A DNA stretch of 64,000 nucleotides from Roseomonas gilardii (GCF_001941945.1 NZ_CP015583.1:3045501-3109500), one strand, 5' to 3'. Counted from the stretch's first letter, positions 17,082-26,559 are shown. The notes: generated by a model from the letters alone, not told the origin. Program-made: numbers and translations.

Positions 17082-18077
17082 ATGACCGCGCGGAAAGTCA
17101 TCTTCGACACCGATCCCGGCATCGACGATGCCTGCGCCCTGGCGTTGATCGCCGCCAGCCCGGCGCTGGAACTGGTCGGCATCACCAGCGTCTTCGGCAA
17201 TGCCCCGGTCGAGACCACCACCCGCAACGCGCTCTATCTCCGCCGTCGCTACGGCCTCGCCGTCCCGGTCGCGCGTGGCGCCGCCCGGCCGCTCGCCTGT
17301 CCGCCGCGCGACTTCCCCGCCTTCATCCATGGCAGGAACGGCCTCGGCGACACCCATCTCCCCGGCCTGGAGGAAACCGGTCAGGACCCCGCCGACCGGC
17401 CACACGCGCTCGATGCCGCGCATTTCATCGTGGAACAGCTCCGCGCCGCGCCCGGCGAGATCACGCTGATCGCCGTCGGCCCGCTCACCAACCTCGCCAT
17501 GGCGCTGGATCTCGACCCGGACATCACCGCCCTGGCCGCCGAGGTGGTGGTGATGGGCGGCGCCTTCGGCACGGCCGGCCGAGCGGGCAACGTCTCCCCG
17601 GTCGCCGAGGCCAATATCTACAACGACCCGCATGCTGCCGACCGCGTCCTCACCGCGCCCTGGCCGGTGCGCCTGGTCGGCCTCGACGTCACTACCCTCT
17701 GCGTGATGAGTGGCGCCTACATGGCCGCGCTGCGCGACCGCGCCCCCGGCATCGGCGGCTTCCTCTACGACATCACCCGCTTCTACGAGGGACTCTACCG
17801 CAGCCGTGACGGCATCGACGGCATCAACGCGCATGATGCCCTGGCCGTGGCCCGCGCCATCGACCCCACGCTCTTCACCGAGCGCCGCGGCCCCGTCCGC
17901 GCCGTCACCGAGGGCATCGCCATCGGCCAGACCATCCAGCAGGTGGAAGGCGTCCTCTACCCCCCCGGCCCCTGGGACAACCTGCCCTCCCAGTCCATCT
18001 GCCTTACCGCCGACAACGAGCGCTTCCTGCGCCTTTATGCCGACACGCTGGCGGCCTGGGAGGCCAAACGGGGCTGA
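17082..18077 (+). CDS. Ribonucleoside hydrolase (inosine/uridine-preferring type)
   Basis: A 331-aa nucleoside hydrolase, splitting ribonucleosides into base and ribose for salvage. The calcium/ribose-binding motif FDTDPGIDDACAL is at residues 8-20, and TLIAVGPLTNLAMAL, VVVMGGAFG and the C-terminal HDALAVARAIDP are the usual landmarks. Length is typical of the family. Substrate preference cannot be read from the sequence. It is convergent with the Bug-type receptor gene. Confidence 0.93.
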   Translation: MTARKVIFDTDPGIDDACALALIAASPALELVGITSVFGNAPVETTTRNALYLRRRYGLAVPVARGAARPLACPPRDFPAFIHGRNGLGDTHLPGLEETGQDPADRPHALDAAHFIVEQLRAAPGEITLIAVGPLTNLAMALDLDPDITALAAEVVVMGGAFGTAGRAGNVSPVAEANIYNDPHAADRVLTAPWPVRLVGLDVTTLCVMSGAYMAALRDRAPGIGGFLYDITRFYEGLYRSRDGIDGINAHDALAVARAIDPTLFTERRGPVRAVTEGIAIGQTIQQVEGVLYPPGPWDNLPSQSICLTADNERFLRLYADTLAAWEAKRG

Positions 18078-18109
18078 CACCGGCGCTGGCCCACTCCGCC
18101 CCCGGAAGG

Positions 18110-19084
18110 TCAGTCGGCCCGGATGCCGGCATCGCGGATCACCTCGCCCCAGCGCTGCCGGTCGGCGGCGATCGTCGCCCGGAAGGCCGCCGGCTCCTGG
18201 AAGAGCGGCTCCATCCCGTTCTCGGCCAGTTGGCGCCGGAAATCCTCCGCCGCCTCGACCTTTTGCAGCGCGGCGGTCCAGGTGGCGACCACCGGCTCGG
18301 GCAGGTGCGCGGGACCGGCGAGGCCGAGCCAGCTCGTCACAGTGAAGCCGGGCACCGTGTCCCGCACCAGCGGCGTGTCCGGAAACAACGGTGAGGGCCG
18401 CGCACTGCTGAAGGCCATCAGGCGCAGCCCGCCATCGCGGATCTGCCCGATGAGTTCGGGGAAGTTGCCGAACATCATGTCCACCCGCCCGGCGGTGATG
18501 TCCACGATGGCGTTCGACCCACCGCGATAGGGCACGTGCGTCAGCTGTGTCCCGGTCAGGCGCGCGAAGAGCTCCGCGGCCAGGTGCTGGCTGGTGCCGT
18601 TGCCCGTGGAGGCATAGGTCAGCCGCCCCGGATTGGCCTTGGCATGGGCAATCAGCTCCGCCACGGTGCGGAAGGGCGCGCGCGGCGTCACCACGAGCGA
18701 ATTGAGGATGCCGGCGACGCTGGCCACCGGCGTCAAGTCCCGGTCCATGTCGATCGGCATGCGATAGCCCGGCAGTTGCGGCAGCACCGCATAGGCGCTC
18801 ATCGCCACGAGGTTGATCATATGTCCGTCCGGCGGCGCCTGCGACACGGCCTGGGCGGCGATCAGCCCGGAGGCGCCGGAGCGGTTCTCCACCACCACGG
18901 TCTGGCCCAGGACCGGCCGCAGCGGCTCGGCGAGCAGCCGCGCCAGCAGATCCACCGTCCCGCCCGGCGAGAAGCCGACGAGCAGCCGCACATCCCGCTC
19001 CGGAAAAGCCGCCATGGCCCGACCCGCGGCGAGCGCCGCCAGTCCGGCAGCGAGCGCGCCGCGCCGTCCCATCACCATCGTCAT
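18110..19084 (-). CDS. Tripartite tricarboxylate transporter receptor (Bug family)
   Basis: A 324-aa periplasmic receptor. After the signal peptide (MGRRGALAAGLAALAAGRAMA) it shows the Bug family pattern: FPERDVRLLVGFSPGGTVDLLARLLAEPL, GQTVVVENRSGASGLIAAQAV, and FRTVAELIAHAKANPGRLTYASTGNGTSQHLAAELF. Bug proteins bind carboxylates or other small molecules, often for TctAB permeases. No permease gene lies nearby, which is common for this expanded family. Ligand unknown. Confidence 0.92.
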   Translation of the reverse strand: MTMVMGRRGALAAGLAALAAGRAMAAFPERDVRLLVGFSPGGTVDLLARLLAEPLRPVLGQTVVVENRSGASGLIAAQAVSQAPPDGHMINLVAMSAYAVLPQLPGYRMPIDMDRDLTPVASVAGILNSLVVTPRAPFRTVAELIAHAKANPGRLTYASTGNGTSQHLAAELFARLTGTQLTHVPYRGGSNAIVDITAGRVDMMFGNFPELIGQIRDGGLRLMAFSSARPSPLFPDTPLVRDTVPGFTVTSWLGLAGPAHLPEPVVATWTAALQKVEAAEDFRRQLAENGMEPLFQEPAAFRATIAADRQRWGEVIRDAGIRAD

Positions 19085-19223
19085 TGCTGGTATTTTCCTC
19101 CCTGCATCCGCCACGCGGCGCGGCCGGCCCTCCCGGGCCGGTTCTTGGGGGATCATAAGCCCGACTTCGTGGCCCCGGCGACCCGAAGACGCCGCCCTGG
19201 ACGCACCCCGCCGCCCGCCTCGC

Positions 19224-20105
19224 CTAGCGGAAGGCCCAGCGCAGCGTCCGTGCCACCCCACGCACCCCGCCCCGCACCAGCGGCGCGGCCAGCAGCGGCA
19301 TTTCCAGCCCATGCATCCGCCGCGCCCAGAGCGGCAGCAGGTCCACCGCCGCCCGCCCCGCCAGCGCCCGCAGCGGCTCCGCCTTCCCCGTTCCGGGCGA
19401 GAGCACCAGCCCCGCCACCTCCCGCGTCCGCGCGTCGCAGCGCAGCCCGGGCCGCATCGCCTCGATCAGCCGCCGCGCCTCGCCCCGGCTGCGCGGCACC
19501 GGCGCCGCCCCCAGCGCCTCTCCGACCCAGGCCATCTCGGCGACATAGCGGTCCTGTTCCGCCGCGCTCAGCGCCAGGCCACCATAGCGCAGCCCCGCCT
19601 CCAGGAAGCTCACAACCTCGGTCACGTGCACCCAGGCCAGCAGCGCCGGATCATCCGCCGCATAGGGCGTCCCGTCCGGCAACCTCCCCCGGACCCGCGC
19701 ATGGATGCTCCGCACCCGCGCCACCGCCGCCGCGGCCTCCTCCGGCCCGCCATAGGTGGTGAGCGCGATGAAGCGCGCGGTCCGCCGCAGCCGCCCGCCC
19801 ATGTCGGCCCGGAAATCCGAATGGTCCCAGACCCCGGCCAGCACCGCCGGGTGCAGCATCTGCAACAGCAGGCCAGCGATGCCGCCCACCATCATCGCCG
19901 CCACGTCGCCATGCAGCCGCCACGCCACGGAATCCGGCCCGAACCAGCCATCCTCCCGCCGTGCCACCGGCCGCTCGCCACGGGAGGCATCGTTGAACAT
20001 CCCGCGCACCTCCGCGACGATGGCACGCTTCAGCGGCCGCGCCAGCGGCGCCGGCAGCAGCGCGGCAAGGGGCGGTCCCGGACGGGGTGGCGAGGCATCG
20101 GACAT
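19224..20105 (-). CDS. DUF2236 family (MpaB-like oxygenase) protein
   Basis: A 293-aa protein of the oxygenase-MpaB/DUF2236 family. Supporting stretches are SVAWRLHGDVAAMMVGGIAGLLLQMLHPAVLAGVWDHSDFRADMGGRLRRTARFIALTTYG and HARVRGRLPDGTPYAADDPALLAWVHVTEV. The HP near AVL and the His in WVHV are family-conserved and may bind haem, as in the rubber oxygenase Lcp. Biochemical function of most members is unknown. It lies 71 bases downstream of the merR gene on the same strand and could be co-transcribed. Confidence 0.85.
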   Translation of the reverse strand: MSDASPPRPGPPLAALLPAPLARPLKRAIVAEVRGMFNDASRGERPVARREDGWFGPDSVAWRLHGDVAAMMVGGIAGLLLQMLHPAVLAGVWDHSDFRADMGGRLRRTARFIALTTYGGPEEAAAAVARVRSIHARVRGRLPDGTPYAADDPALLAWVHVTEVVSFLEAGLRYGGLALSAAEQDRYVAEMAWVGEALGAAPVPRSRGEARRLIEAMRPGLRCDARTREVAGLVLSPGTGKAEPLRALAGRAAVDLLPLWARRMHGLEMPLLAAPLVRGGVRGVARTLRWAFR

Positions 20106-20176
20106 GCCGTGCCATGTCGGCACGCCCGCCGGAAGCGGAAGGGGCACGCCCGCCGCCGGCCCGGTTCCCGTGCCCC

Positions 20177-20668
20177 CTACTGCCCCGGCGCCGGCACCGC
20201 TCCCTCCGCCGCCCCGTGGTGCGGGTCGCCGCAATGCCCGTGCCCGAAATCCGCCAGCGTCTCCAGCACCCGGCAATCCTCCGTCACCCCGCAATCCCCC
20301 GGCGCCGCCAGCCGCGACAGTTCGGCCCGCAGCGCCAGCAGCCGCGCGACCCGCCGGTCGATCTCCGCCATCTGCGCCCGGGCGATGCCGTGCGCCGCCG
20401 TGCAGTCCAGTCCCGGATGTTCCGCCAGGTGCAGCAGCTCGCGGATCGCCGGCATGGCGAAGCCCAGCTCCCGCGCATGGCGGATGAAGCCCAGCCGCCG
20501 CAGATGCGCCGCGCCGAAGACCCGGTGCCCGCCCTCGCTCCGCAAGGCCGGCGGCAACAGCCCCTCTGCCTCGTAGAAGCGGATCGTGGTGGCCTTCACC
20601 CCGGTCCGGCGCGACAGCTCGCCGATGGCCAGCATCCCGTCCTTCTCCGCCGTCCGCCGTTCCGCCAT
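20177..20668 (-). CDS. MerR family heavy-metal regulator (ZntR/CadR-like)
   Basis: A 163-aa regulator. The MerR helix-turn-helix reads MLAIGELSRRTGVKATTIRFYEAEGLLPP, followed by RVFGAAHLRRLGFIRHARELGFAMPAIRELL. The C-terminal part has Cys in LDCTAAHG, GDCGVTEDC and a tail GHGHCGDPHHG, the pattern of zinc/cadmium/lead sensors. It is divergent from the metal-exporting P-type ATPase, and a MerR-type operator lies between the two. It should activate the exporter when metal binds. The ATG at 20668 gives 12 residues before the helix-turn-helix. Confidence 0.9.
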   Translation of the reverse strand: MAERRTAEKDGMLAIGELSRRTGVKATTIRFYEAEGLLPPALRSEGGHRVFGAAHLRRLGFIRHARELGFAMPAIRELLHLAEHPGLDCTAAHGIARAQMAEIDRRVARLLALRAELSRLAAPGDCGVTEDCRVLETLADFGHGHCGDPHHGAAEGAVPAPGQ

Positions 20669-20704
20669 GCCAGCCTCCCGCACCAAAATTCCCCAGATCG
20701 CCTC

Positions 20705-20735
20705 TTGAACCTCCAGCCGCTGGAAGTCCCACCTT
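20705..20735 (+). promoter_or_regulatory. MerR-type promoter/operator of the metal exporter
   Basis: A -35-like TTGAAC (20705-20710) is followed by a 19-base spacer holding the dyad ACCTCCAGC/GCTGGAAGT, centred near 20719. The -10 position (20730-20735, CACCTT) is weak. An over-long spacer filled with a dyad is the hallmark of MerR-activated promoters. It points toward the P-type ATPase gene. Confidence 0.75.
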
Positions 20736-20763
20736 TCCGGTCGAACGAGCGGAAGATGGTGCG

Positions 20764-23187
20764 ATGACCGGAGCCGATACAAGCGAGGAGCGCCTGTCCT
20801 GGCGGGTCGAGGGCATGGACTGCCCCTCCTGCGCCGCCAAGGTGGAGAAGGCCGTCGCCCGTCTGCCGGGCGTCCATTCCCCCCGGCTGAACTTCACCGC
20901 CGAGCGCCTCAGCCTCGCCCTCGCCGAAGGCACCCGGGCCGAGATCCTGGCCGGGCAGGTGGAAAGCAGCCTCGCCGCCCTGGGCTACCAGGCCCACCGC
21001 CTCCCGGCGCCCCGCCCCCGGCCCGGCCCGCAGGCCCACGATCCGGCTCCGGACCACCAGCACGGCCACGACCACGTCGGCGAGGCCACCTGCCGCGCAC
21101 ACGCCCCTGGTCACAGCCACACCGGCTGCGAGCACGCCGGCCATGATCACACCGGTCATAACCACACCGGCCATGATCACGTCGGCCATGACAAGGCAGG
21201 CACCGCACATCCGCCACACGGCCACGCGCACGATGATGCCCAGGCAGCAGGTGCCCACAACCATGGCGGCCTCGCCCACGCGCATTCGCACGACGATCCC
21301 GCCGAGGCCGGCCTGCCCCTCTGGCGCACCGCCAAGGCACGCCTGCTCGCCGGCATCGGCCTCGTCGCCCTGCTCGGCTGGCTCCTCGCCAACCTTTTCC
21401 CCGGCGCGGCGGAATGGATCTACGCCGCCGCCACGCTGATCGCGGTCTTTCCCTTCGCCCGCCGTGCCTTCGCCCTGGCGCTGGCTGGCAGCCCCTTCTC
21501 GATCGAGACGCTGATGGTCGTGGCCGCCCTCGGTGCCGCCGCCATCGGCGCGGCGGGCGAGGCCATGACGGTCGTCTTCCTCTTCGCCCTGGGCGAGCTG
21601 CTGGAAGGCGTCGCCGCCGGCCGTGCCCGCGCCGGCATCCAGTCCCTGGTCGCGCTGATGCCGCGCAGCGCCCTGCGCCTCGACGCCGCCGGCAATACCA
21701 CCGAGATCCCGGCCGCCGATCTCGCAGAAGGCGACCGCGTGCTGGTCCGCCCCGGCGAGCGCGTGCCTGCCGACGGCATCATCGAGGAAGGCCGCTCCGC
21801 CCTCGACGAAAGCCCCGTCACCGGCGAGAGCATCCCCGTCCCGCGCGGCCCCGGCGAGCCGGTGGTGGCCGGCAGCATCGCCACCGACGGCGCGCTCCGC
21901 CTGCGCGTGACCCGCGCGGGGGAGGACAGCACCCTCGCCCGCATCGCCGCCCTGGTGGCCGAGGCCTCGGCCTCGCGCGGCCGCGCCCAGCGCTTCGTGG
22001 AACGCTTCGCCAACTGGTGGACGCCCGGCGCCATGGCGGTGGCCGCGCTGACCATCCTCGTCCCGCCCCTCTTGCTCGGCGGTGACTGGTCGGTCTGGCT
22101 CTACCGTGGCCTCGCCCTGCTGCTGGTCGCCTGCCCCTGCGCCCTGGTGATCTCGGTCCCTGCCGCCATGGCCTCCGGCCTGTCCGCCGGCGCCCGGCAC
22201 GGCCTGCTGGTCAAGGGCGGCGCTGCCCTGGAGGCGATCGGCGGTGCCCGCACCATCGCCTTCGACAAGACCGGCACTCTCACCGAAGGCCGTCCGCGTC
22301 TCACCGACCTCGTCCCCGCCGGTACGGAGGCGGAGGACGATCTCCTGGCCCTGGCCGCCGCCGTGGAATCCGGCTCCGCCCACCCCCTGGCCCGCGCCAT
22401 CACCGAGGCCGCCGCCACTCGCGGCCTCGCCATTCCCGAGGCCCGCGCCGCCGGCGCCATCCCCGGCAAGGCCGTCACCGCCCGGATCGGCACCCGGCAG
22501 GCCGGGATCGGCAGCATCGCCTGGGCCGAGGCCGAGACAGCTACCCTCCCCACCCCCCTGGCCACCCGCCGCGATGCCCTCCAGGCGGAAGGCAAGACCG
22601 TTTCCGCCCTGGTCGCCGACGGCCGCCTCCTGGCCCTGCTCGCCCTGCGCGACGAGCCCCGCGCCGATGCCGCCGAGGCCATCGCAACGCTGAAGCGCCA
22701 GGGCGTCGCCACGGTGATGCTGACCGGCGACAACCCTCGCACCGCCACCGCCATCGCCGCTCAGCTCGGCCTGGAAGCCCGCGCCGGACTGCTGCCGGAG
22801 GACAAGCTGCGCGAGATCGCCGCGCTGAAATCCGCCGGCCCCGTCGCCATGGTCGGAGACGGCATCAACGACGCCCCCGCCCTCGCCGCCGCCAGCACGG
22901 GCATCGCCATGGGTGGCGGCACGGAAGCCGCGCTGGAGGCTGCCGACGCCGCCCTGCTGCACGGCCGCGTCACGGGCGTCGCCGAGCTCGTCGCCCTGTC
23001 GCGCGACACGCTACGCAACATCCGCCAGAATGTCGGGATCGCGGTGGGGCTGAAGGCGCTCTTCCTGGTCACCACCCTGGCCGGCATCACCGGCCTCTGG
23101 CCCGCCATCCTGGCCGATACCGGCGCCACCGTGCTGGTCACGCTGAACGCCCTGCGCCTGCTGGCCTGGAAACCCGCCCGGGCCTGA
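20764..23187 (+). CDS. zntA: Zn2+/Cd2+/Pb2+-exporting P-type ATPase
   Basis: An 807-aa P1B-type ATPase. The N-terminal heavy-metal domain has GMDCPSC (residues 17-23). A very His-rich linker (about 90-178) follows, including four 5-residue repeats. Then come the membrane segments, the transport motif CPC (about 457-459), the phosphorylation site DKTGTLT (Asp501), an HP motif (SGSAHPLARAI) and GDGINDAP (about 698). Next to a MerR-type sensor it should pump zinc, cadmium or lead out of the cytoplasm. The unusually long His linker may buffer metal or tune specificity. Confidence 0.95.
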   Translation: MTGADTSEERLSWRVEGMDCPSCAAKVEKAVARLPGVHSPRLNFTAERLSLALAEGTRAEILAGQVESSLAALGYQAHRLPAPRPRPGPQAHDPAPDHQHGHDHVGEATCRAHAPGHSHTGCEHAGHDHTGHNHTGHDHVGHDKAGTAHPPHGHAHDDAQAAGAHNHGGLAHAHSHDDPAEAGLPLWRTAKARLLAGIGLVALLGWLLANLFPGAAEWIYAAATLIAVFPFARRAFALALAGSPFSIETLMVVAALGAAAIGAAGEAMTVVFLFALGELLEGVAAGRARAGIQSLVALMPRSALRLDAAGNTTEIPAADLAEGDRVLVRPGERVPADGIIEEGRSALDESPVTGESIPVPRGPGEPVVAGSIATDGALRLRVTRAGEDSTLARIAALVAEASASRGRAQRFVERFANWWTPGAMAVAALTILVPPLLLGGDWSVWLYRGLALLLVACPCALVISVPAAMASGLSAGARHGLLVKGGAALEAIGGARTIAFDKTGTLTEGRPRLTDLVPAGTEAEDDLLALAAAVESGSAHPLARAITEAAATRGLAIPEARAAGAIPGKAVTARIGTRQAGIGSIAWAEAETATLPTPLATRRDALQAEGKTVSALVADGRLLALLALRDEPRADAAEAIATLKRQGVATVMLTGDNPRTATAIAAQLGLEARAGLLPEDKLREIAALKSAGPVAMVGDGINDAPALAAASTGIAMGGGTEAALEAADAALLHGRVTGVAELVALSRDTLRNIRQNVGIAVGLKALFLVTTLAGITGLWPAILADTGATVLVTLNALRLLAWKPARA
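21136..21195 (+). repeat. Four tandem 15-bp repeats in the zntA His-rich linker
   Basis: Four consecutive 15-base units starting at 21136, 21151, 21166 and 21181, each close to ACCGGCCATGATCAC, encode AGHDH, TGHNH, TGHDH and VGHDK. The array is in frame and inside the metal-binding linker. Copy number could change by slippage without breaking the gene. Confidence 0.8.
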
Positions 23188-23204
23188 CCGCCCCCGCGCC
23201 ATCC

Positions 23205-23231
23205 GGGGCGGGAGGCGGAGCCTCCCTCCCC
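23205..23231. terminator. Hairpin between convergent zntA and receptor gene
   Basis: Inverted repeat GGGAGGC (23210-23216) / GCCTCCC (23220-23226) with a 3-base loop. It is extended by GGGG (23205-23208) and CCCC (23228-23231) after a mismatch. Lying between two convergent genes it could serve both. No T-tract. Confidence 0.55.
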
Positions 23232-23262
23232 AGGGCCGGCCAAGGGCGCGGTTGCCGCGGCC

Positions 23263-24288
23263 TCAGCGCATCGGCAGCGCGTAGAGCAGCCCGCCCCGCG
23301 TCCAGATCTCGTTCGGCCCGCGCGCCAGCCCGACCGGCGTCTTCGGCCCCATGTGGCGATCATACATCTCGCCGTAATTGCCGACCGCCTTCACCACCCG
23401 AACCACCCAGTCCGGGTCCAGCTTCAGCGACTGCCCCAGTTCCGGCGTCACCCCCAGCAGGCGGCGCGTGTCCGGGTTGGTCGTGCTCCGCTTCGTCTCC
23501 TCCGCATTGGCGGCGGTGACGCCGCTCTCCTCCGCCTGGATCACCGCGTTCACGTACCAGCGCACCACGTCGTACCACTCGTCATCGCCGCGGCGGACAT
23601 AGGGGCCGTAGGGCTCCTTGGAGAAACGCTCTCCCAGGATCGTCCATTCAGCCGGATTGGGCATGGAGGACCGCACGGCGGCGAGCTGCGAGGCATCCGT
23701 GCCGAAGGCATCGCAGCGATTGGCCTGCAGTGCATCGGAGGCCTGGTCGTTGCGCTGGAACAGCACCGGGCTGAAGGTCAGGCCCTCACTGCGGAAATAA
23801 TCCGCCGTCACCTGCTCGTTGGTGGTGCCCTGGATCAGGCAGATCGTGGCGCCGTTCAGCTCGGATGCCTTCGAGAGACCGGCATTGGCTCGGACCATGA
23901 AGCCGTGCCCGTCGTAGAAATACGGCGTGATCGCCCGCAGCCCGAGCGTCACGTCGCGCAGCATCGTTTCCGTGCTGGTGCGGAACAGAACGTCGATCTC
24001 GCCCGAGGCCAGCGCCGTGAAGCGGCTGGAGGATGGCAGCGGCGTGAAGCGCACCTTGCCGGCATCGTTGAACAGCGCCACGGCGAGGCCCCGGCACAGG
24101 TCCACGTCCAGCCCCTGCCACACGCCCCTGGAATCCGGCAGAGCGAAGCCCGCCACGCCGGTATGGATGCCGCAGACGAGCTGTCCCCGCGCGCGGATCG
24201 CGTCCAGCGTGGCCCCGGCCCGCGCGGCGCCGGGACCGGCCAGCAGCGCGGCCGCGGAAACAGCCAGGGCAAGAAAAAGGCGCTTCAT
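23263..24288 (-). CDS. Amino-acid ABC transporter receptor (AapJ-like), orphan
   Basis: A 341-aa periplasmic binding protein with a cleavable signal (MKRLFLALAVSAAALLAGPGAARA). Family landmarks are ARGQLVCGIHTGVAGFALPDSRGVWQGLDVDLCRGLAVAL, GATICLIQGTTNEQVTADYF, and near the C-terminus VVKAVGNYGEMYDRHMGPKTPVGLARGPNEIWTRGGLLYALPMR. These match AapJ/BztA receptors for general L-amino acids. No permease or ATPase gene is adjacent, so it must share one elsewhere or act in sensing. A second, related orphan lies at 53032-54075. Confidence 0.9.
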   Translation of the reverse strand: MKRLFLALAVSAAALLAGPGAARAGATLDAIRARGQLVCGIHTGVAGFALPDSRGVWQGLDVDLCRGLAVALFNDAGKVRFTPLPSSSRFTALASGEIDVLFRTSTETMLRDVTLGLRAITPYFYDGHGFMVRANAGLSKASELNGATICLIQGTTNEQVTADYFRSEGLTFSPVLFQRNDQASDALQANRCDAFGTDASQLAAVRSSMPNPAEWTILGERFSKEPYGPYVRRGDDEWYDVVRWYVNAVIQAEESGVTAANAEETKRSTTNPDTRRLLGVTPELGQSLKLDPDWVVRVVKAVGNYGEMYDRHMGPKTPVGLARGPNEIWTRGGLLYALPMR

Positions 24289-24543
24289 CGTCACGACATC
24301 CCGGTTGTGATTCCGGAAAGAGTGCGAAGCCCGCCTCCGCCCCGTCAACACGCCCGCCCCGCCTTCGCGGCGACGGAATGCGCCGGCCCCTCCGGCTGCT
24401 GCCCGCGCCCCAGGCAATGCGGCACGGACACGCCCATCTCCGCGCCGCTTCCATCTCACGGGCCCGGATGCCGCCGGCCGGTGGTGCCCGTGCGGATCAG
24501 GCGCCCTTCGCATCCTGCCCGGCGGGCGCGGCAAGCCTGGCCC

Positions 24544-24714
24544 TCAATGCCCCCGGATGTAGTGCACGATGTCCACGAAGCCCTGGGCCGAGACCGGCAG
24601 GACCAGCAGCAGCACGGCAGTGATCAGAACGACCGTCACCCAGAAGCGTTCCTGCCCCGTGGAGCGCTCCGGCGGCGCCCCCCGCATCTGGAAACCCGAG
24701 CCATCGAAGGGCAT
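24544..24714 (-). CDS. Small single-helix membrane protein (56 aa)
   Basis: A 56-aa reading frame beginning MPFDGSGFQMRG and ending FVDIVHYIRGH. One hydrophobic segment covers about residues 25-43 (WVTVVLITAVLLLVLPV). Codon use resembles neighbouring genes, with G/C in most third positions. It is 141 bases downstream of the LOV kinase gene on the same strand. I do not recognise the family. The sequence between it and the amino-acid receptor (24289-24543) holds nothing I can identify. Confidence 0.6.
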   Translation of the reverse strand: MPFDGSGFQMRGAPPERSTGQERFWVTVVLITAVLLLVLPVSAQGFVDIVHYIRGH

Positions 24715-24855
24715 GCGCAGCGCTCCAGCCTGGATGTGTCCCCCAGCCGGGGAAAGTCTATCGGCGCGCCGGCGGCGATCTCAAGCACGATCCGCCCCGC
24801 GCCGCCTGGAATCCGCCGCACCGCACACCGCCACCATCCGACGGCCGGAACGGCT

Positions 24856-26559
24856 TCACCCCACCCCGGTCGGCCCTTCCAGCGCCTGCCGCACCCGGCG
24901 CAGCAGTTCCGCCCGGCGATAGGGCTTGTTGATCAGCTCGAAGCCGCTGCTGCCGACATCCTGGCGCTCCATTCCCGCCTCGGCATAGCCGGTGGTCAGC
25001 AGCACCTTCAGATGCGGCCGTCGCCGCCGTGCCTCTCGCGCCAGGGCGACGCCGTTCATGCCGCCGGGCATGATCAGGTCGGTGAAGAGCAGGTCCACCC
25101 GGCCAGCCTGCTCCAGATGCGCCAACCCCTCCCGGGCATTGCCGGCCACCAGCACGCCATAGCCGGCATCCTCCAGCAGCAGCCGCGCCAGCTCCGCCAC
25201 CTCGGCCCGGTCCTCGACCACCAGGATCGTCTCGCCATGTGCCCGATCCTCCCGCCGCGCCTGACGGGGGGCCGCGCCCGCCACCGCCTCCTGCTCCGCC
25301 ACGGGAAACACCAGGCTCACCGTGGTGCCCTGGCCGGGCAGGCTGCGGATGCGGATCGCGCCGCCGGACTGCTTCATGAAGCCATAGACCATGGACAGGC
25401 CCAGCCCGCTGCCCTTGCCCTCCTCCTTCGTGGTGAAGAAGGGTTCCATCACCCGGCTCAGCACCTCCGGTGACATGCCCTCGCCGGTATCCGTCACGCT
25501 CAGCACCGCATAGCGCCCCGGCGAGAGCTCGCCGAACTCGCCCGTCCCTCCGGGGCGGCCTGCCTCCAGGTTCGCGGTGCGGATGGTCACCGTGCCGCTG
25601 CCGCGCATCGCGTCCCGCGCGTTGATCAGCACGTTCAGCAGCGCCATCTCCGCTTGCACCGGGTCCAGCCGCCCGGTCCAGAGCCCTGACAGCAGATCGT
25701 GGCGGATCTCCACCGCCTCCCCCAGCACCCGCTCCGCCATGCCGCTCAGCGTCTCGACGAGCTGGTTCAGGTTCACCGGCCGCCCATCGAGTTGCTGCTT
25801 GCGGGCGAAGGCCAGGAGCTGCTGTGTCAGCACCGCCCCGCGGCGGCTGGCTTCCTCGATCCGCGACACCGCGCGCAGGGACCGGGCGTCGCCACTCTCC
25901 CCGGCCACCCCACGCAGCACGTCCACGTAACCCAGCACGACCTGCAGCAGGTTGTTGAAATCATGCGCGATGCCGCCGGTAAGCTGGCCCAGGGCCTCCA
26001 TCTTCTGCGCCTGCCGCAGTCCCTCCTCCGCATCCCGGCGGCGCGAGACGTCGAGCTGGCTGCCGAAGAAATAGACCAGCGATCCATCGGAATCGAAGAC
26101 GGGGCTGACGAAGAGCGCGTTCCAGAAGGAGGAGCCGTCCTTACGGTAGTTCAGGATCTCCACCGCCACTTCCTCCCGCGCCGCGATCGCCTCCCGCAGC
26201 TCCGTCACGGTGTCGCGATCGGTCTCCGGCCCCTGCAGGAAGCGGCAGTTCCGCCCGACCAGCTCCTCTCGCGGATAGCCCGTCATCTGCACGAAGGCGT
26301 TATTGGCGAAGACGATCGGATTGTCCTGCTGGTGCGGATCGGTCACGATCATCGGCATCCGGGTGGTCTGGATGGCCGCGAAGAAGATGTCCCGCCCATC
26401 CGGCATCTGCCCCACCTCCCCGGTGGCCACCATCCCATGCTCCGCCTTGCTTTCCGGTGCGATAGGCTGCCGCCAGCCGATGGTCAGGGGCGGATCGTGG
26501 CGCGCGTCGTGGCCGTCCCTACGGGGCGGCTTCTCGGGGGAACTGGTCAGCTTGTTCAT
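24856..26559 (-). CDS. LOV-domain blue-light hybrid histidine kinase
   Basis: A 567-aa soluble sensor kinase. Residues about 55-165 are a LOV (photoactive PAS) domain. It has the flavin-adduct motif GRNCRFLQG (Cys105), followed by the flavin-contacting [16 protein letters not shown] and FFGSQLDVS. Blue light should form a Cys-FMN adduct and change kinase activity. The HisKA phospho-His is in [10 protein letters not shown]; HATPase motifs include [10 protein letters not shown] and [13 protein letters not shown]-terminal receiver domain has its Asp in [13 protein letters not shown] 26559 was preferred over GTG 26565. It is divergent from uvrB, sharing a 118-base gap. Confidence 0.93.
   Translation of the reverse strand: MNKLTSSPEKPPRRDGHDARHDPPLTIGWRQPIAPESKAEHGMVATGEVGQMPDGRDIFFAAIQTTRMPMIVTDPHQQDNPIVFANNAFVQMTGYPREELVGRNCRFLQGPETDRDTVTELREAIAAREEVAVEILNYRKDGSSFWNALFVSPVFDSDGSLVYFFGSQLDVSRRRDAEEGLRQAQKMEALGQLTGGIAHDFNNLLQVVLGYVDVLRGVAGESGDARSLRAVSRIEEASRRGAVLTQQLLAFARKQQLDGRPVNLNQLVETLSGMAERVLGEAVEIRHDLLSGLWTGRLDPVQAEMALLNVLINARDAMRGSGTVTIRTANLEAGRPGGTGEFGELSPGRYAVLSVTDTGEGMSPEVLSRVMEPFFTTKEEGKGSGLGLSMVYGFMKQSGGAIRIRSLPGQGTTVSLVFPVAEQEAVAGAAPRQARREDRAHGETILVVEDRAEVAELARLLLEDAGYGVLVAGNAREGLAHLEQAGRVDLLFTDLIMPGGMNGVALAREARRRRPHLKVLLTTGYAEAGMERQDVGSSGFELINKPYRRAELLRRVRQALEGPTGVG

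Noticed and set aside
21136-21195. CRISPR-like tandem repeats
   Set aside because: The 15-base units are contiguous without spacers, in frame and encode a His-rich metal-binding linker of the P-type ATPase.
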